Positions 1 to 7,841 of a DNA stretch of 64,000 nt are shown here, one piece after another. Location of the stretch: positions 2,124,001 to 2,188,000 of the forward strand of contig NC_008027.1 of the NCBI RefSeq assembly GCF_000026105.1, given 5' to 3'. The stretch comes from Pseudomonas entomophila L48. Lineage in GTDB: Bacteria > Pseudomonadota > Gammaproteobacteria > Pseudomonadales > Pseudomonadaceae. The notes beneath the pieces are model-generated. The model saw only the letters and a list, made by a program, of their open reading frames with translations. It did no database searches and was not told the DNA's origin. The first letter of the stretch is position 1. Each line of letters starts with the position of its first letter. Both the position numbers and the translations under genes were made by a program.

Positions 1-778
1 TGTTGGGCGACTTGCCGCCCAGCTCCAGCGACAGCTTGGCGAAGTTCTCGGCGCTGCTGCGCACCACATGGCGGGCGGTGGCGGCGCCGCCGGTGAAGGC
101 GATCTTGCGCACCAGCGGGTGGCGGGTGAGGGCGGCGCCGGTGCTAGGGCCGAAACCGGTGACCACGTTGACCACGCCAGCCGGGAAACCGGCTTCCAGC
201 GCCAGGCGGGCCAGTTCGAGGATGGTCGCCGAGGCATGCTCGGAAGGCTTGAGCACGATGGTGTTGCCGGCGGCCAGGGCCGGGGCGAGCTTGATCGCGG
301 TGAGGTACAGCGGGCTGTTCCACGGGATGATCCCGGCCACCACGCCGATCGGTTCGTGCACGGTGTAGGCGAACAGGTCGGGCTTGTCCAGCGGCAGGGT
401 GCCGCCTTCGAGCTTGTCGGCCAGGCCCGCGGTGTAGTGGAAGAACTCCGGCAGGTAGCCGACCTGGCCGCGGGTCTCGCGGATCAGCTTGCCGTTGTCG
501 CGGCTTTCCAGCTGGGCCAGGTGTTCCTTGTTCTCGGCGATCAGGTCACCCAGGCGGCGCAGCAGCTTGCCTCGGGCGGTGGCGGTCAGGCCGCGCCAGG
601 CCTTGCTGTCGAAGGCGCGCTGGGCGGCCTGTACGGCCAGCTCGACGTCATTTTCATCGGCGTCGGGCAGTTGCGCCCAGGCCTTGGCGGTGGCCGGGTC
701 GAGGCTGTCGAAGGTCTTGCCGCTCTGGGCATCGCGCCATTGGCCGTCGATGCACATCTGGAAACGAACGAGGGTCAT
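1..778 (-). CDS. Aldehyde dehydrogenase family protein (3' end outside window)
   Basis: NAD(P)-dependent aldehyde dehydrogenase, N-terminal ~259 residues only; the gene runs off the left edge. The protein starts MTLVRFQMCIDGQW and shows the family's coenzyme-binding segment (VVAGIIPWNSPLYLTAIKLA, then NTIVLKPSEHAS) and reaches ELGGKSPN, just before the catalytic-cysteine half, which is not visible. The ATG overlaps the stop of the upstream hydrolase by 4 bp (ATGA), so the two are translationally coupled. In context it probably oxidises a semialdehyde released after ring opening and hydrolysis by the neighbouring enzymes; the substrate is inference. The family assignment is safe. Confidence 0.93.
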   Translation of the reverse strand, partial: MTLVRFQMCIDGQWRDAQSGKTFDSLDPATAKAWAQLPDADENDVELAVQAAQRAFDSKAWRGLTATARGKLLRRLGDLIAENKEHLAQLESRDNGKLIRETRGQVGYLPEFFHYTAGLADKLEGGTLPLDKPDLFAYTVHEPIGVVAGIIPWNSPLYLTAIKLAPALAAGNTIVLKPSEHASATILELARLALEAGFPAGVVNVVTGFGPSTGAALTRHPLVRKIAFTGGAATARHVVRSSAENFAKLSLELGGKSPN

Positions 779-1608
779 GCAACTATCCCCTTGGCGGATT
801 CGGTGAGGGTGCGGGCCTGCCTGAGGAAGTCCAGCAGCATCTTGTTGACTTCGCGCGGTGCTTCCACCGGCATCATATGCCGTTGCTCGGCGAGCACCAC
901 GCAGTGGGCGCCGGGTATGCGCGCGGCGAGCTGGCGGGCCATGGCCGGGGTGGAGCCGGCGTCGAGCTCGCCGGTGGCGATCAGCGTCGGCACCTGGATG
1001 CTGCCCAGGTCACCTTCGCGGTACATGTCCTGGGTGGCGAACAGTGCGTAGGTGGTGTGGTAGCCCTGCGGGTCGTTGCTCGCCAGCACCTGGCGAATGG
1101 CGGCGACCTGGGCCGGGTTGGCGGCCTTGTACTCGCGGCTGAACCAGCGATCCAGCGCGGCGTCGACGTTGGCATCCGGGCCTTGTGCCAGTGCCTGGGC
1201 GGCGCGGGCGATGACCCCGGCGCTTTGTTCGGGGCTGCGGTTGAACACGCTGTTGAGCACCACCAGCGCCGCCAGGCGTTGCGGGTGATTGAGGGCGAAC
1301 GCGCGGGCCACCAGGCCGCCCATGCTGAAGCCGATCACGGTGGCTTGCGGGACTTGCAGATGGTCGAGCAGTTCGGCGAGCTGGTCGGCGTAGCCTTCCA
1401 GTGGGGTGTCGGCGGCCGGCACGCGGCTGTGGCCGTGGCCGAGCATGTCGTAGGCGATGACGCGGTAGTCGTTGGCCAGGCCCACGAACTGCCCGCCCCA
1501 CATTTCCTTGTTCAGGCCCACGCCGTGGATCAGCACCACGGGGTGGCCCTGGCCGAGGGCCAGGTAGCTGGTCCCGGCCGGTGTACGTTCAGCGACAGGC
1601 TGAATCAT
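775..1608 (-). CDS. Alpha/beta-fold hydrolase
   Basis: A 277-residue alpha/beta hydrolase. It has the oxyanion HGVG motif near residue 29, the nucleophile elbow GFSMGG near residue 95 and a C-terminal catalytic His in EQRHMMPVEAP near residue 243. Size and motifs match the RutD / 3-oxoadipate enol-lactonase / N-formylmaleamate deformylase type of soluble hydrolase. It lies 67 bp after the DUF1185 gene and overlaps the aldehyde dehydrogenase start, so it belongs to that operon. A likely job is hydrolysis of an amide, carbamate or enol-lactone made by the monooxygenase; this is inferred from neighbours only. Confidence 0.9.
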   Translation of the reverse strand: MIQPVAERTPAGTSYLALGQGHPVVLIHGVGLNKEMWGGQFVGLANDYRVIAYDMLGHGHSRVPAADTPLEGYADQLAELLDHLQVPQATVIGFSMGGLVARAFALNHPQRLAALVVLNSVFNRSPEQSAGVIARAAQALAQGPDANVDAALDRWFSREYKAANPAQVAAIRQVLASNDPQGYHTTYALFATQDMYREGDLGSIQVPTLIATGELDAGSTPAMARQLAARIPGAHCVVLAEQRHMMPVEAPREVNKMLLDFLRQARTLTESAKGIVA

Positions 1609-1675
1609 CGAGGGCGCTCCTTGAAGGTCGGGCGCGGCGGGGAGTTCGCCACGCCCAGGCCCGTCTTGGTTGTTG

Positions 1676-2272
1676 TTATCGAGCGTTGGCCTTTTCCGCC
1701 GCCAGTTCTTCCAGGTCGATGTAGCGGTTGCCGATGCGCGGGTGCAGGCGGCCGCCGTCGGCGGCGCCGAGCACCACGACGATCTCGTCGGCGCGCGGGG
1801 CGTCCTCGATCTGCATTTCCAGGGTGATGTAGTGCGAGCGCAGGCCCTCGTCGTCCTTCTGCATCATCGGGATCTGGATCGAGGTGCCGGGGCCGCCGCG
1901 CTTGTTGGTGAAGCTCAGGTAGCTCTTGGCCTGCACGGCTTCGCGGTAGTGGTTGCCAAAGCGCAGGGTGTGGATCACCGCCGAGGCGTGCTCGATCTCG
2001 CCGTCGGCGCCGACCACAGCGGCCTTGCCGTAGGCCTCGATCTTGTCGGCGCCGCCGATGGCGGCGGTCAGGCGCTCGACCATCAGCGCGCCGAGGTCGG
2101 AGCAGTTGGCGCGGATCTCAGGCTTGAGGTCCTCGACGAAACCGCGACCGGCCCAGGGGTTCTTGATCACCACGGCCAGGCCGACCATGGTCACCGGCGT
2201 GTCGGTGGCCTTGCCGCCTTCGATGCGGGTCTCTTCGGAGTAGGTGACGATCTTGCGGATTTCGAAACTCAT
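1676..2272 (-). CDS. Amino acid synthesis (DUF1185 / AA_synth) family protein
   Basis: A 198-residue protein starting MSFEIRKIVTYSEETR and ending at a TAA codon. It matches the poorly characterised family called 'amino acid synthesis' (DUF1185), recognisable by the EETRIEGG start, PWAGRGFVEDLKP and the SIQIPMMQKDDEGLRSHYIT stretch. No signal peptide or membrane segment is seen. The start was chosen because a longer reading frame runs upstream into a REP element and a terminator, and the TGGTATACCA site lies about 40 bp before this ATG. It is the first gene of the DUF1185-hydrolase-aldehyde dehydrogenase unit. The reaction is unknown; a role in processing a ring-opening product, in the way RutC helps RutA, is only a hypothesis. 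Confidence 0.85.
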   Translation of the reverse strand: MSFEIRKIVTYSEETRIEGGKATDTPVTMVGLAVVIKNPWAGRGFVEDLKPEIRANCSDLGALMVERLTAAIGGADKIEAYGKAAVVGADGEIEHASAVIHTLRFGNHYREAVQAKSYLSFTNKRGGPGTSIQIPMMQKDDEGLRSHYITLEMQIEDAPRADEIVVVLGAADGGRLHPRIGNRYIDLEELAAEKANAR

Positions 2273-2311
2273 GGAGGGCTCCTGGGTAGGGTGATCAGTT
2301 CTTGTTGTCTG

Positions 2312-2323
2312 ATGGTATACCAT
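2312..2323. promoter_or_regulatory. Palindromic operator ATGGTATACCAT before the DUF1185 operon
   Basis: A perfect 12-bp palindrome about 40 bp upstream of the DUF1185 start. The surrounding bases (GATGGTATACC at its centre, TGCAAG 20 bp to the right) are shared with a second copy at 4260. The form TxGTxxACxA matches what GntR regulators of the FadR/FCD subfamily bind. The regulator itself is not in the window. The role is inferred from position and repetition. Confidence 0.65.
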
Positions 2324-2384
2324 AATATTTGATGTGCAAGAGGGCGTTGGAAAATTCTCTGGCCGGGGGATGAAAGGTGGGTGG

Positions 2385-2440
2385 TTCGCCGGCAAGCCGG
2401 CTCCTACAAAGGCCTGTAGGAGCCGGCTTGCCGGGGCGAA
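2385..2440. repeat. REP doublet (inverted pair)
   Basis: Two copies of the Pseudomonas REP unit (TGTAGGAGCCGGCTTGCCGG form) face each other in inverted orientation with 6 bp between them. The pair sits between the LLM monooxygenase terminator and the DUF1185 promoter. Such pairs can fold as large hairpins at the ends of transcription units. Confidence 0.9.
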
Positions 2441-2449
2441 CCGACCGCG

Positions 2450-2494
2450 AAAAAAGCCCGCTCCCATGGGCCGGTACAACCCACGGGAGCGGGC
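2450..2494 (-). terminator. Rho-independent terminator after the LLM monooxygenase gene
   Basis: Read on the minus strand, arms GCCCGCTCCC and GGGAGCGGGC form a perfect 10-bp stem, with a partly paired inner loop, directly followed by a run of six T. It lies 31 bp past the monooxygenase stop. It separates the flavin reductase-monooxygenase unit from the DUF1185 unit, which therefore needs its own promoter. Confidence 0.88.
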
Positions 2495-2524
2495 CGATCC
2501 CGCAATCAATCAGGCAAAGGGAAT

Positions 2525-3565
2525 TCAGGCGAACGCCGGCACCACTTCCTTGATGAACAGCTCCAGCGACTTCTTCTTCTCGCTGTGGGGCAGGCTGTTG
2601 TCGCACCAGAAGCTGAACTCGTCGACACCCAGTTCCTGGTAGTAGCGGATGCGCGCGATGATCTCCTCGGGCGTGCCAATCATGGTGTTCTTGCGGATGT
2701 TCTCCAGCTGGAACGCCGGCACCTCGGCGAACTTCGACTCCGGGCTCGGCGCGAGGAAGCCATTGACCGGCACAGTCTTGTTGCCGAACCAGGCATCGAA
2801 GGTGCGGTAGAAGCGCGAGATGGCCTGGGCGCCGACCTTCCAGCCGTCCGGCTCGGCCGGGCTGTGCACATGGGTGTGGCGCAGCACCATCAGTTGCGGT
2901 CGGGGCACGCCGGGGTTGTTGTCGAGGGCGGCCTGGAACTTGTTCTTCAGGTCCAGCACTTCCTCGTCGCCCTTCATCAACGGGGTGACCATGACATTGC
3001 AGCCGTTGGCCACGGCGAAGTTGTGCGAGTCGGGGTCGCGGGCGGCGATCCACATCGGCGGCGCGGTGTTGAACGGCTTTGGCACGCTGGTGGAGGTGGG
3101 GAACTTGTACACTTCGCCGTCGTGGGCGCAGTCGCCCTGCCACAGCTTGCGCACCACCGGCACCATCTCGCGCAGGGCCTTGCCGCCGTCGGTGGCCGGC
3201 ATGCCGCCGGCCATGCGGTCGAACTCGAACTGGTAGGCGCCACGGGCCAGGCCCACTTCCATGCGGCCGTTGCTGATCACATCGAGCAGGGCGCATTCGC
3301 CGGCCACGCGGATCGGGTTCCAGAACGGCGCGATGAGGGTGCCGGCGCCCAGGCGGATCTTCTCGGTGCGTGCGGCAAGGTAGGCCAGCAGCGGCATCGG
3401 GCTTGGCGAGATGGTGTATTCCATGGCGTGGTGCTCGCCGATCCACACGGTGCTGAACCCGCCGTCCTCGGCCATCAGGGTCAGTTCGGTCAGGTCTTCG
3501 AACAGCTGGCGGTGGCTGACCTGTTCATCCCAACGTTCCATGTGCACGAACAGCGAAAATTTCAT
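2525..3565 (-). CDS. LLM-class flavin-dependent oxidoreductase (luciferase-like monooxygenase)
   Basis: A 346-residue bacterial-luciferase-family enzyme that uses reduced flavin and O2. It starts MKFSLFVHMERWDEQVSHRQ, has the TIM-barrel strand VWIGEHHAMEYT (residues ~40-51), LGAGTLIAPFWNPIRVAGE (residues ~76-95) and GLARGAYQFEFDRM typical of the LLM flavin-binding face, and ends ...LFIKEVVPAFA. The start is supported by AGGAAGG just upstream. It lies about 150 bp downstream of a flavin reductase in the same orientation, so it is probably a two-component monooxygenase supplied with FMNH2 by that protein, as RutA is by RutF. The substrate is unknown; an N-heterocyclic compound is suggested by the NCS1 permease next door. 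Confidence 0.92.
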   Translation of the reverse strand: MKFSLFVHMERWDEQVSHRQLFEDLTELTLMAEDGGFSTVWIGEHHAMEYTISPSPMPLLAYLAARTEKIRLGAGTLIAPFWNPIRVAGECALLDVISNGRMEVGLARGAYQFEFDRMAGGMPATDGGKALREMVPVVRKLWQGDCAHDGEVYKFPTSTSVPKPFNTAPPMWIAARDPDSHNFAVANGCNVMVTPLMKGDEEVLDLKNKFQAALDNNPGVPRPQLMVLRHTHVHSPAEPDGWKVGAQAISRFYRTFDAWFGNKTVPVNGFLAPSPESKFAEVPAFQLENIRKNTMIGTPEEIIARIRYYQELGVDEFSFWCDNSLPHSEKKKSLELFIKEVVPAFA

Positions 3566-3614
3566 GGGGCCTTCCTCGTAGCTTGTTGTTGTCGCCTGCC
3601 GTTGCAGGCCTTTC

Positions 3615-3700
3615 TGTAGGAGCCGGCTTGCCGGCGAAGCAGGCGACGCGGTGGATGGCACCGGCATCGCCGGTGTTCGCGGGTAAACCCGCTCCTACAC
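3615..3700. repeat. REP elements between flavin reductase and monooxygenase genes
   Basis: One GTAGGAGCCGGCTTGCCGG unit (3615-3638) and one inverted variant ending GGGTAAACCCGCTCCTACA (about 3674-3700) fill the gap. They lie inside a probable operon and could affect relative expression by stabilising or attenuating the mRNA. Confidence 0.85.
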
Positions 3701-3717
3701 GGTCCCCTGCTGAATGC

Positions 3718-4203
3718 TCAGGCGAAGGCCGGCAGGCTGGCCATCTTGCCGCGGCAGTAGACCATCGGGCGGGGTGCCTCTTGCGGGACGATCAGGTTGT
3801 GTACCTTGCCCACCATGATCGCGTGGTCGCCGCCTTCGTATTCACGCCACAGTTCGCACTCGATGACGGCGGTGGCGCCGGCCAGGATCGGGTTGCCCAG
3901 CTCGCTCAAGGTCCAGTCGATACCCGCCGCCTTGTCCTTGCCCTTTTTCGCGAAGGCGTAAGCCTCGGCCTGTTGCTCACCGGAGAGCAGGTGAATGGCG
4001 AAGCGCTTCTGCTGGATAAGAACAGGGTAGGAGTCGGAGCTGTAGTTGGGGCAGAACAGCACCAGCGGCGGGTCCATCGACAAGGACGAAAAGGCGCTGG
4101 CGGTGAGGCCGACGATCGAACCGTCGTCGTCCAGGGTGGTGATGACCGTGACGCCGGACGGGAAGGAGCCCAGGACGTGCTTGTAGACGGTTGCGTCGAT
4201 CAT
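3718..4203 (-). CDS. Flavin reductase family protein (monooxygenase reductase component)
   Basis: A 161-residue flavin reductase of the HpaC/RutF type. It starts MIDATVYKHVLGSFPSGVTV, with the family's GSFPSGVTVITT motif (residues ~11-22) and the flavin-binding LTASAFSSLSMDPPLVLFCP (residues ~34-53), and ends in the KVHNLIVPQ segment. A GAGGATC ribosome site precedes the ATG; a much longer open frame upstream is antisense to the permease gene and was rejected. It is the first gene of the reductase-monooxygenase unit and should supply reduced FMN to the LLM enzyme. Confidence 0.93.
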   Translation of the reverse strand: MIDATVYKHVLGSFPSGVTVITTLDDDGSIVGLTASAFSSLSMDPPLVLFCPNYSSDSYPVLIQQKRFAIHLLSGEQQAEAYAFAKKGKDKAAGIDWTLSELGNPILAGATAVIECELWREYEGGDHAIMVGKVHNLIVPQEAPRPMVYCRGKMASLPAFA

Positions 4204-4259
4204 GGTGTGATCCTCGAGGGGCTGCGGTGGTCCGCGGTTTTTATCGTTGATGTGTCTGA

Positions 4260-4269
4260 TGGTATACCG
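4260..4269. promoter_or_regulatory. Operator copy TGGTATACCG before the flavin reductase operon
   Basis: The motif is one base off the perfect palindrome at 2313-2322. It keeps the flanks GTCTGA on the left and TTGCAAG-type sequence 20 bp to the right. It lies about 57 bp upstream of the flavin reductase start on the minus strand, at nearly the same distance as the first copy from its gene. Confidence 0.6.
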
Positions 4270-4418
4270 TAATACCTTCTTTGCAAGCGGAATTTTCCAG
4301 GCCGCGCAGAACACGATGAACGGCACAGTCCCCGGTTTCATTGGCGTGGCCGCTGAAAACAGTGCGCGAAGAGAGGACGGAGAGCAGATCAGCTGCGCCG
4401 AAAAAGCCCGGTGCAGTG

Positions 4419-4446
4419 TTGTCAAAAGCTTGGAATACCATAATAT
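4419..4446 (+). promoter_or_regulatory. Promoter of the permease gene with embedded operator copy
   Basis: TTGTCA (4419-4424) and TAATAT (4441-4446) with a 16-bp spacer form a good sigma-70 promoter 73 bp upstream of the permease start. The spacer ends with TGGAATACCA (4431-4440), the third copy of the operator; the 16-bp core TGGWATACCRTAATAY is shared by all three copies. Binding there should block RNA polymerase, which suggests repression. The stretch 4204-4518 between the divergent genes holds only these sites. Confidence 0.65.
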
Positions 4447-4518
4447 GGTGCGCAGCTGAGAGGCCGCCCCGAGCGGTTTCCTTACAACGATAAAAACGAC
4501 CTTTCGAGCTGAAATCCT

Positions 4519-5922
4519 ATGTCCCAACCGTCGTCGCAACACGCGTTTGTCGAAAATCACACGGTCGATTACGTGCCACCCGCCGAGCGCCACGGGAAGG
4601 CGCGCGACCTGTTCACCCTCTGGTTCAGCACCAACATCGCGCCCCTGCCCATCGTCACCGGCGCCATGGTGATCCAGGTGTTCCACCTGAACCTGTTGTG
4701 GGGCCTGGTCGCCATCGTGCTGGGGCACCTGGCCGGCGGCGTGGTGATCGCCCTGGCCTCGGCGCAGGGGCCGCAACTGGGCATTCCGCAGATGGTGCAG
4801 AGCCGTGGCCAGTTCGGCCGCTACGGCGCGCTGCTGATCGTGTTCTTCACCGCGCTGATCTATGTCGGCTTCTTCATTTCCAATATCGTCCTGGCCGGCA
4901 AGACCATCCACGGCATCACCCCGAGCGTGCCGATGCCGGGTGCGATCGTGATCGGCGCGTTGAGCGCGACGGCCATCGGTGTGATTGGCTACCGCTTCAT
5001 TCATATCCTCAACCGCATCGGCACTTGGGTGATGGGGTCGGCGCTGCTGGCCGGCTTCGTCATGATGTTCGTCCAGGAGCTGCCGGCCGACTTCTTCAGC
5101 CGGGGTGCCTTCAACCTGTCGGGCTTCATCGCCACCGTGTCGCTGGGCACCATCTGGCAGATCAGCTTCTCGCCGTACACCTCCGATTATTCGCGCTACC
5201 TGCCGCGTGAAGTGGGTATAGCCAGGCCGTTCTGGGCCACCTATTTCGGTGCCACCCTGGGTACCATCCTGTGCTTCAGCTTCGGGGCGGTGGCGGTGCT
5301 GTGCGTGCCCGAAGGCACCGACGCGATGGATGCGGTCAAGCAGGCCACGGGTTGGCTGGGGCCGATCCTGATGGTGCTGTTCCTGCTCAACATCATCAGC
5401 CACAACGCCCTCAACCTGTACGGCGCGGTGCTGTCGATCGTCACCGCGATCCAGACCTTCGCGGCGCAGTGGACGCCGAGCATCAAGGTGCGGGTGGTGC
5501 TGGCCTCGGTGATCCTGGCGGGTTGTGGGCTGGTGGCACTGAATGCGTCGGCGGGCTTCATCGGCCAGTTCATCGGGCTGATCCTGGCGTTGCTGCTGGT
5601 GCTGGTGCCGTGGGCGTCGATCAACCTGGTCGACTTCTATGTGATCAAGCGGGGGCAGTACGATATTGCCTCGATCTTCCGGGCTGACGGTGGGATCTAT
5701 GGCCGCTTCAACCACCACGCGATCATTGCCTATGCCTGCGGCATCCTGGTGCAGTTGCCGTTTGCCAATACGTCGCTGTATGTGGGGCCGTATTCGAATA
5801 TCGTCGAAGGGGCGGACCTGTCGTGGTTGTTCGGGTTGATCGTGACGGTGCCGCTGTATTACTGCCTGGCGACGCGCGGCCAGCCGGTGAAGGCGGGGCG
5901 GGTGATTGAGGTGAATGACTGA
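4519..5922 (+). CDS. NCS1 family permease (cytosine/purine/allantoin/hydantoin type)
   Basis: A 467-residue inner-membrane transporter with about 12 hydrophobic segments. The N-terminus carries the NCS1 signature around WFSTNIAPLPIVTGAM, and later come SRGQFGRYGALL and the FSPYTSDYSRYLP motif that is typical of CodB-like members. It should import a small N-heterocycle by proton or sodium symport. It is divergent from the flavin reductase operon and shares its operator sequence, so it is probably the uptake gene for the same pathway. It resembles RutG only in role; RutG belongs to another family. The exact substrate cannot be read from the sequence. Confidence 0.9.
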   Translation: MSQPSSQHAFVENHTVDYVPPAERHGKARDLFTLWFSTNIAPLPIVTGAMVIQVFHLNLLWGLVAIVLGHLAGGVVIALASAQGPQLGIPQMVQSRGQFGRYGALLIVFFTALIYVGFFISNIVLAGKTIHGITPSVPMPGAIVIGALSATAIGVIGYRFIHILNRIGTWVMGSALLAGFVMMFVQELPADFFSRGAFNLSGFIATVSLGTIWQISFSPYTSDYSRYLPREVGIARPFWATYFGATLGTILCFSFGAVAVLCVPEGTDAMDAVKQATGWLGPILMVLFLLNIISHNALNLYGAVLSIVTAIQTFAAQWTPSIKVRVVLASVILAGCGLVALNASAGFIGQFIGLILALLLVLVPWASINLVDFYVIKRGQYDIASIFRADGGIYGRFNHHAIIAYACGILVQLPFANTSLYVGPYSNIVEGADLSWLFGLIVTVPLYYCLATRGQPVKAGRVIEVND

Positions 5923-5930
5923 CAGAGTGG

Positions 5931-5988
5931 TTCGCCGGCAAGCCGGCTCCTACAGCGATCCCCTGTAGGAGCCGGCTTGCCGGCGAAC
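5931..5988. repeat. REP doublet between convergent genes
   Basis: Two inverted GTAGGAGCCGGCTTGCCGGCGAA units lie between the permease stop and the chemoreceptor stop. This is the usual place for such elements, and it may serve both genes as a bidirectional transcription end. Confidence 0.92.
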
Positions 5989-5997
5989 GGGCTGTGC

Positions 5998-7623
5998 TCA
6001 GACCTTGAACTGCGCCACCATCCCGTTCAACTCCACCGCCAGCCGCGACAGATCCTGCGCCGCCGCGCTGGTCTGGTTGGCCCCCGCCGAGGTCTGCATC
6101 GCCAGGTCGCGGATGTTCACCAGGTTGCGGTCCACCTCCCGCGCCACCTGCGCCTGCTGTTCGGAGGCGCTGGCGATCACCAGGTTGCGCTGGTTGATCG
6201 CGGTGATGGCTTCGGCAATTACCTCAAGCGCCTGCCCGGCCGACTGCGCCACCTCCAGCGTGCCACTGGCCCGGCCCTGGCTGCTGTGCATGGCGCTCAC
6301 CGCACGCTCGGTGCCGGTCTGGATGCCACCGATCATCTGCTCGATCTCAGCCGTCGACTGCTGGGTGCGGTGGGCCAGGGCGCGCACTTCATCGGCGACC
6401 ACGGCGAAACCACGCCCGGCCTCGCCGGCACGGGCGGCTTCGATGGCGGCGTTGAGGGCCAGCAGGTTGGTCTGCCCGGCGATCGAGCCGATCACATCGA
6501 GCACCTGGCTGATTTCGTTGGCGCGGGTAGCCAGCTGTTCGATCTCCTGCGAGGTGCCGGTCACGTCCGCGACCAGCAGCTGGATCGAGCTCAGGGCCTG
6601 GTTGACGCGGTCGCGGCCGTCGCGGGTGTTCTGGTCGGCGCCTTTTGAGGCGTCGGCCGTGCTCACTGCGTTGTTCGCCACTTCCTCGACGGCGGCCGTC
6701 ATCTGGTTGACCGCCGTGGCAGCCTGGTCGATCTCGGCGCTCTGCTGGTGCAGGCCGCGGCTGGTGTCCTCGGTGACAGTGTGCAGTTCCTCCGAGGCCG
6801 AGGCCAGCTGGTCGGAGGACGCTGCAATCTTGCGCAAGGTCTCGCGCAGGCTCTGCTGCATCTGGCCCAGAGCACGCAGCAGCAGGGCCGGTTCGTCACG
6901 GCCGGTCACCGCGATGTCGCGGGTCAGGTCGCCGACGGCGACACGCTCGGCCACTGCCACGGCGTCGGCCAGCGGCAGCACGATGCTGCGGGTGAGCAGG
7001 GTGGAGATGACCACCAGCGCCAGCAGGATCACCACCAGCGCACCTATCAGCAGCTTGAATGCCTCGTCGGACGCGTTGCTGCTGCGCAACGAGGCCTGTT
7101 CGGCGCCCTGGGTGTTGTATTCCACCAGGGCGCCCAGGGCCTTCATCATGCTGTCGGCATACTCGGCCAGCGGGCCGTTGGCCAGGCGTCGGGCCTCATC
7201 CAGCTGGTCGTGGCCAGCTGCATCGCGAATGGCTTTCTGCAGGCCGTGGTAGCGCTCGCTCAGGCTCATGAAGGTGGTGAACAGGGCCCGGTCGTCCTGG
7301 GCGATGATGGTGCTTTCGTAGGCCTTGAGGTCGCCTTCGAGTTGCTGGTTGACCTCGACGATACGGGCCAGGGTGGCGTGGCGGGTGGCGGGGTCGTCTT
7401 CGAGTACGCTGCGCAGGGTGAGGGCGCGGGCACGGCCCAGGTTGGTGCTGACATCGCCCAGGGCGATGACCGCGGGCATCCAGGTGACGCGGATCTCATC
7501 GGTGGCGCTGTCCATCTTGCGGGTTTCATAGAGGGCGATCAGGCCCATGGCCAGGACCAGGATCCCTAGGAGGGTGAACACAGTGGCTGCCCGAATGCCG
7601 ATCTTCATATTCCTTAATTGCAT
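5998..7623 (-). CDS. Methyl-accepting chemotaxis protein
   Basis: A 541-residue chemoreceptor. TM1 is at about residues 11-31 ([18 protein letters not shown]), followed by a periplasmic four-helix-bundle ligand domain to about 188. TM2 is near 189-211 ([20 protein letters not shown]), then a HAMP domain and a cytoplasmic signalling domain. The conserved hairpin tip is recognisable in [20 protein letters not shown]. There is no C-terminal pentapeptide tether. AAGGAG lies upstream of the ATG. It signals to CheA/CheW encoded elsewhere. The ligand is unknown; location beside the catabolic cluster makes its substrate a candidate, though the gene lacks the shared operator. Confidence 0.95.
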   Translation of the reverse strand: MQLRNMKIGIRAATVFTLLGILVLAMGLIALYETRKMDSATDEIRVTWMPAVIALGDVSTNLGRARALTLRSVLEDDPATRHATLARIVEVNQQLEGDLKAYESTIIAQDDRALFTTFMSLSERYHGLQKAIRDAAGHDQLDEARRLANGPLAEYADSMMKALGALVEYNTQGAEQASLRSSNASDEAFKLLIGALVVILLALVVISTLLTRSIVLPLADAVAVAERVAVGDLTRDIAVTGRDEPALLLRALGQMQQSLRETLRKIAASSDQLASASEELHTVTEDTSRGLHQQSAEIDQAATAVNQMTAAVEEVANNAVSTADASKGADQNTRDGRDRVNQALSSIQLLVADVTGTSQEIEQLATRANEISQVLDVIGSIAGQTNLLALNAAIEAARAGEAGRGFAVVADEVRALAHRTQQSTAEIEQMIGGIQTGTERAVSAMHSSQGRASGTLEVAQSAGQALEVIAEAITAINQRNLVIASASEQQAQVAREVDRNLVNIRDLAMQTSAGANQTSAAAQDLSRLAVELNGMVAQFKV

Positions 7624-7794
7624 GCAACGCTCCTTGACGATGGCTGGCAGGCGTCAAGAGCGCGGGTTTACCGGGCTCGGTGGTTCAGGCTCTCGATGCA
7701 CTGCTTGGGGGTGTGATTTCCTCATTTTTCGTATTGTTTTTCTTCGATAGTGCCATAACGCCACTATTATTGACCAGTCATCCAAAGTAATAAC

Positions 7795-7830
7795 GAAAAT
7801 TGAAAGGCCCGTCACTTATGAGACGGGCCT
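7795..7830 (-). terminator. Rho-independent terminator after the NDH-2-like gene
   Basis: Arms AGGCCCGTC (7805-7813) and GACGGGCCT (7822-7830) form a 9-bp stem with an 8-nt loop. On the minus strand the hairpin is followed by TTTCAATTTTCG. It lies 12 bp beyond the oxidoreductase stop. Confidence 0.85.
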
Positions 7831-7841
7831 GTCTTTTAGCG

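Noticed and set aside
2305..2326. Sigma-70 promoter reading plus-strand from TTGTCT to TAATAT at the first operator
   Set aside because: The spacing is only 12 bp and no gene lies downstream on that strand.
4204..5718. N-terminal extension of the flavin reductase frame through the permease gene
   Set aside because: The reductase domain starts at 4203 with a ribosome site, and the extension is antisense to a real gene and crosses the operator sites.
7740..7790. Imperfect repeat AGTGCC...GCCACT before the chemoreceptor gene
   Set aside because: Short, one mismatch, and no second copy or adjacent regulator to support it.
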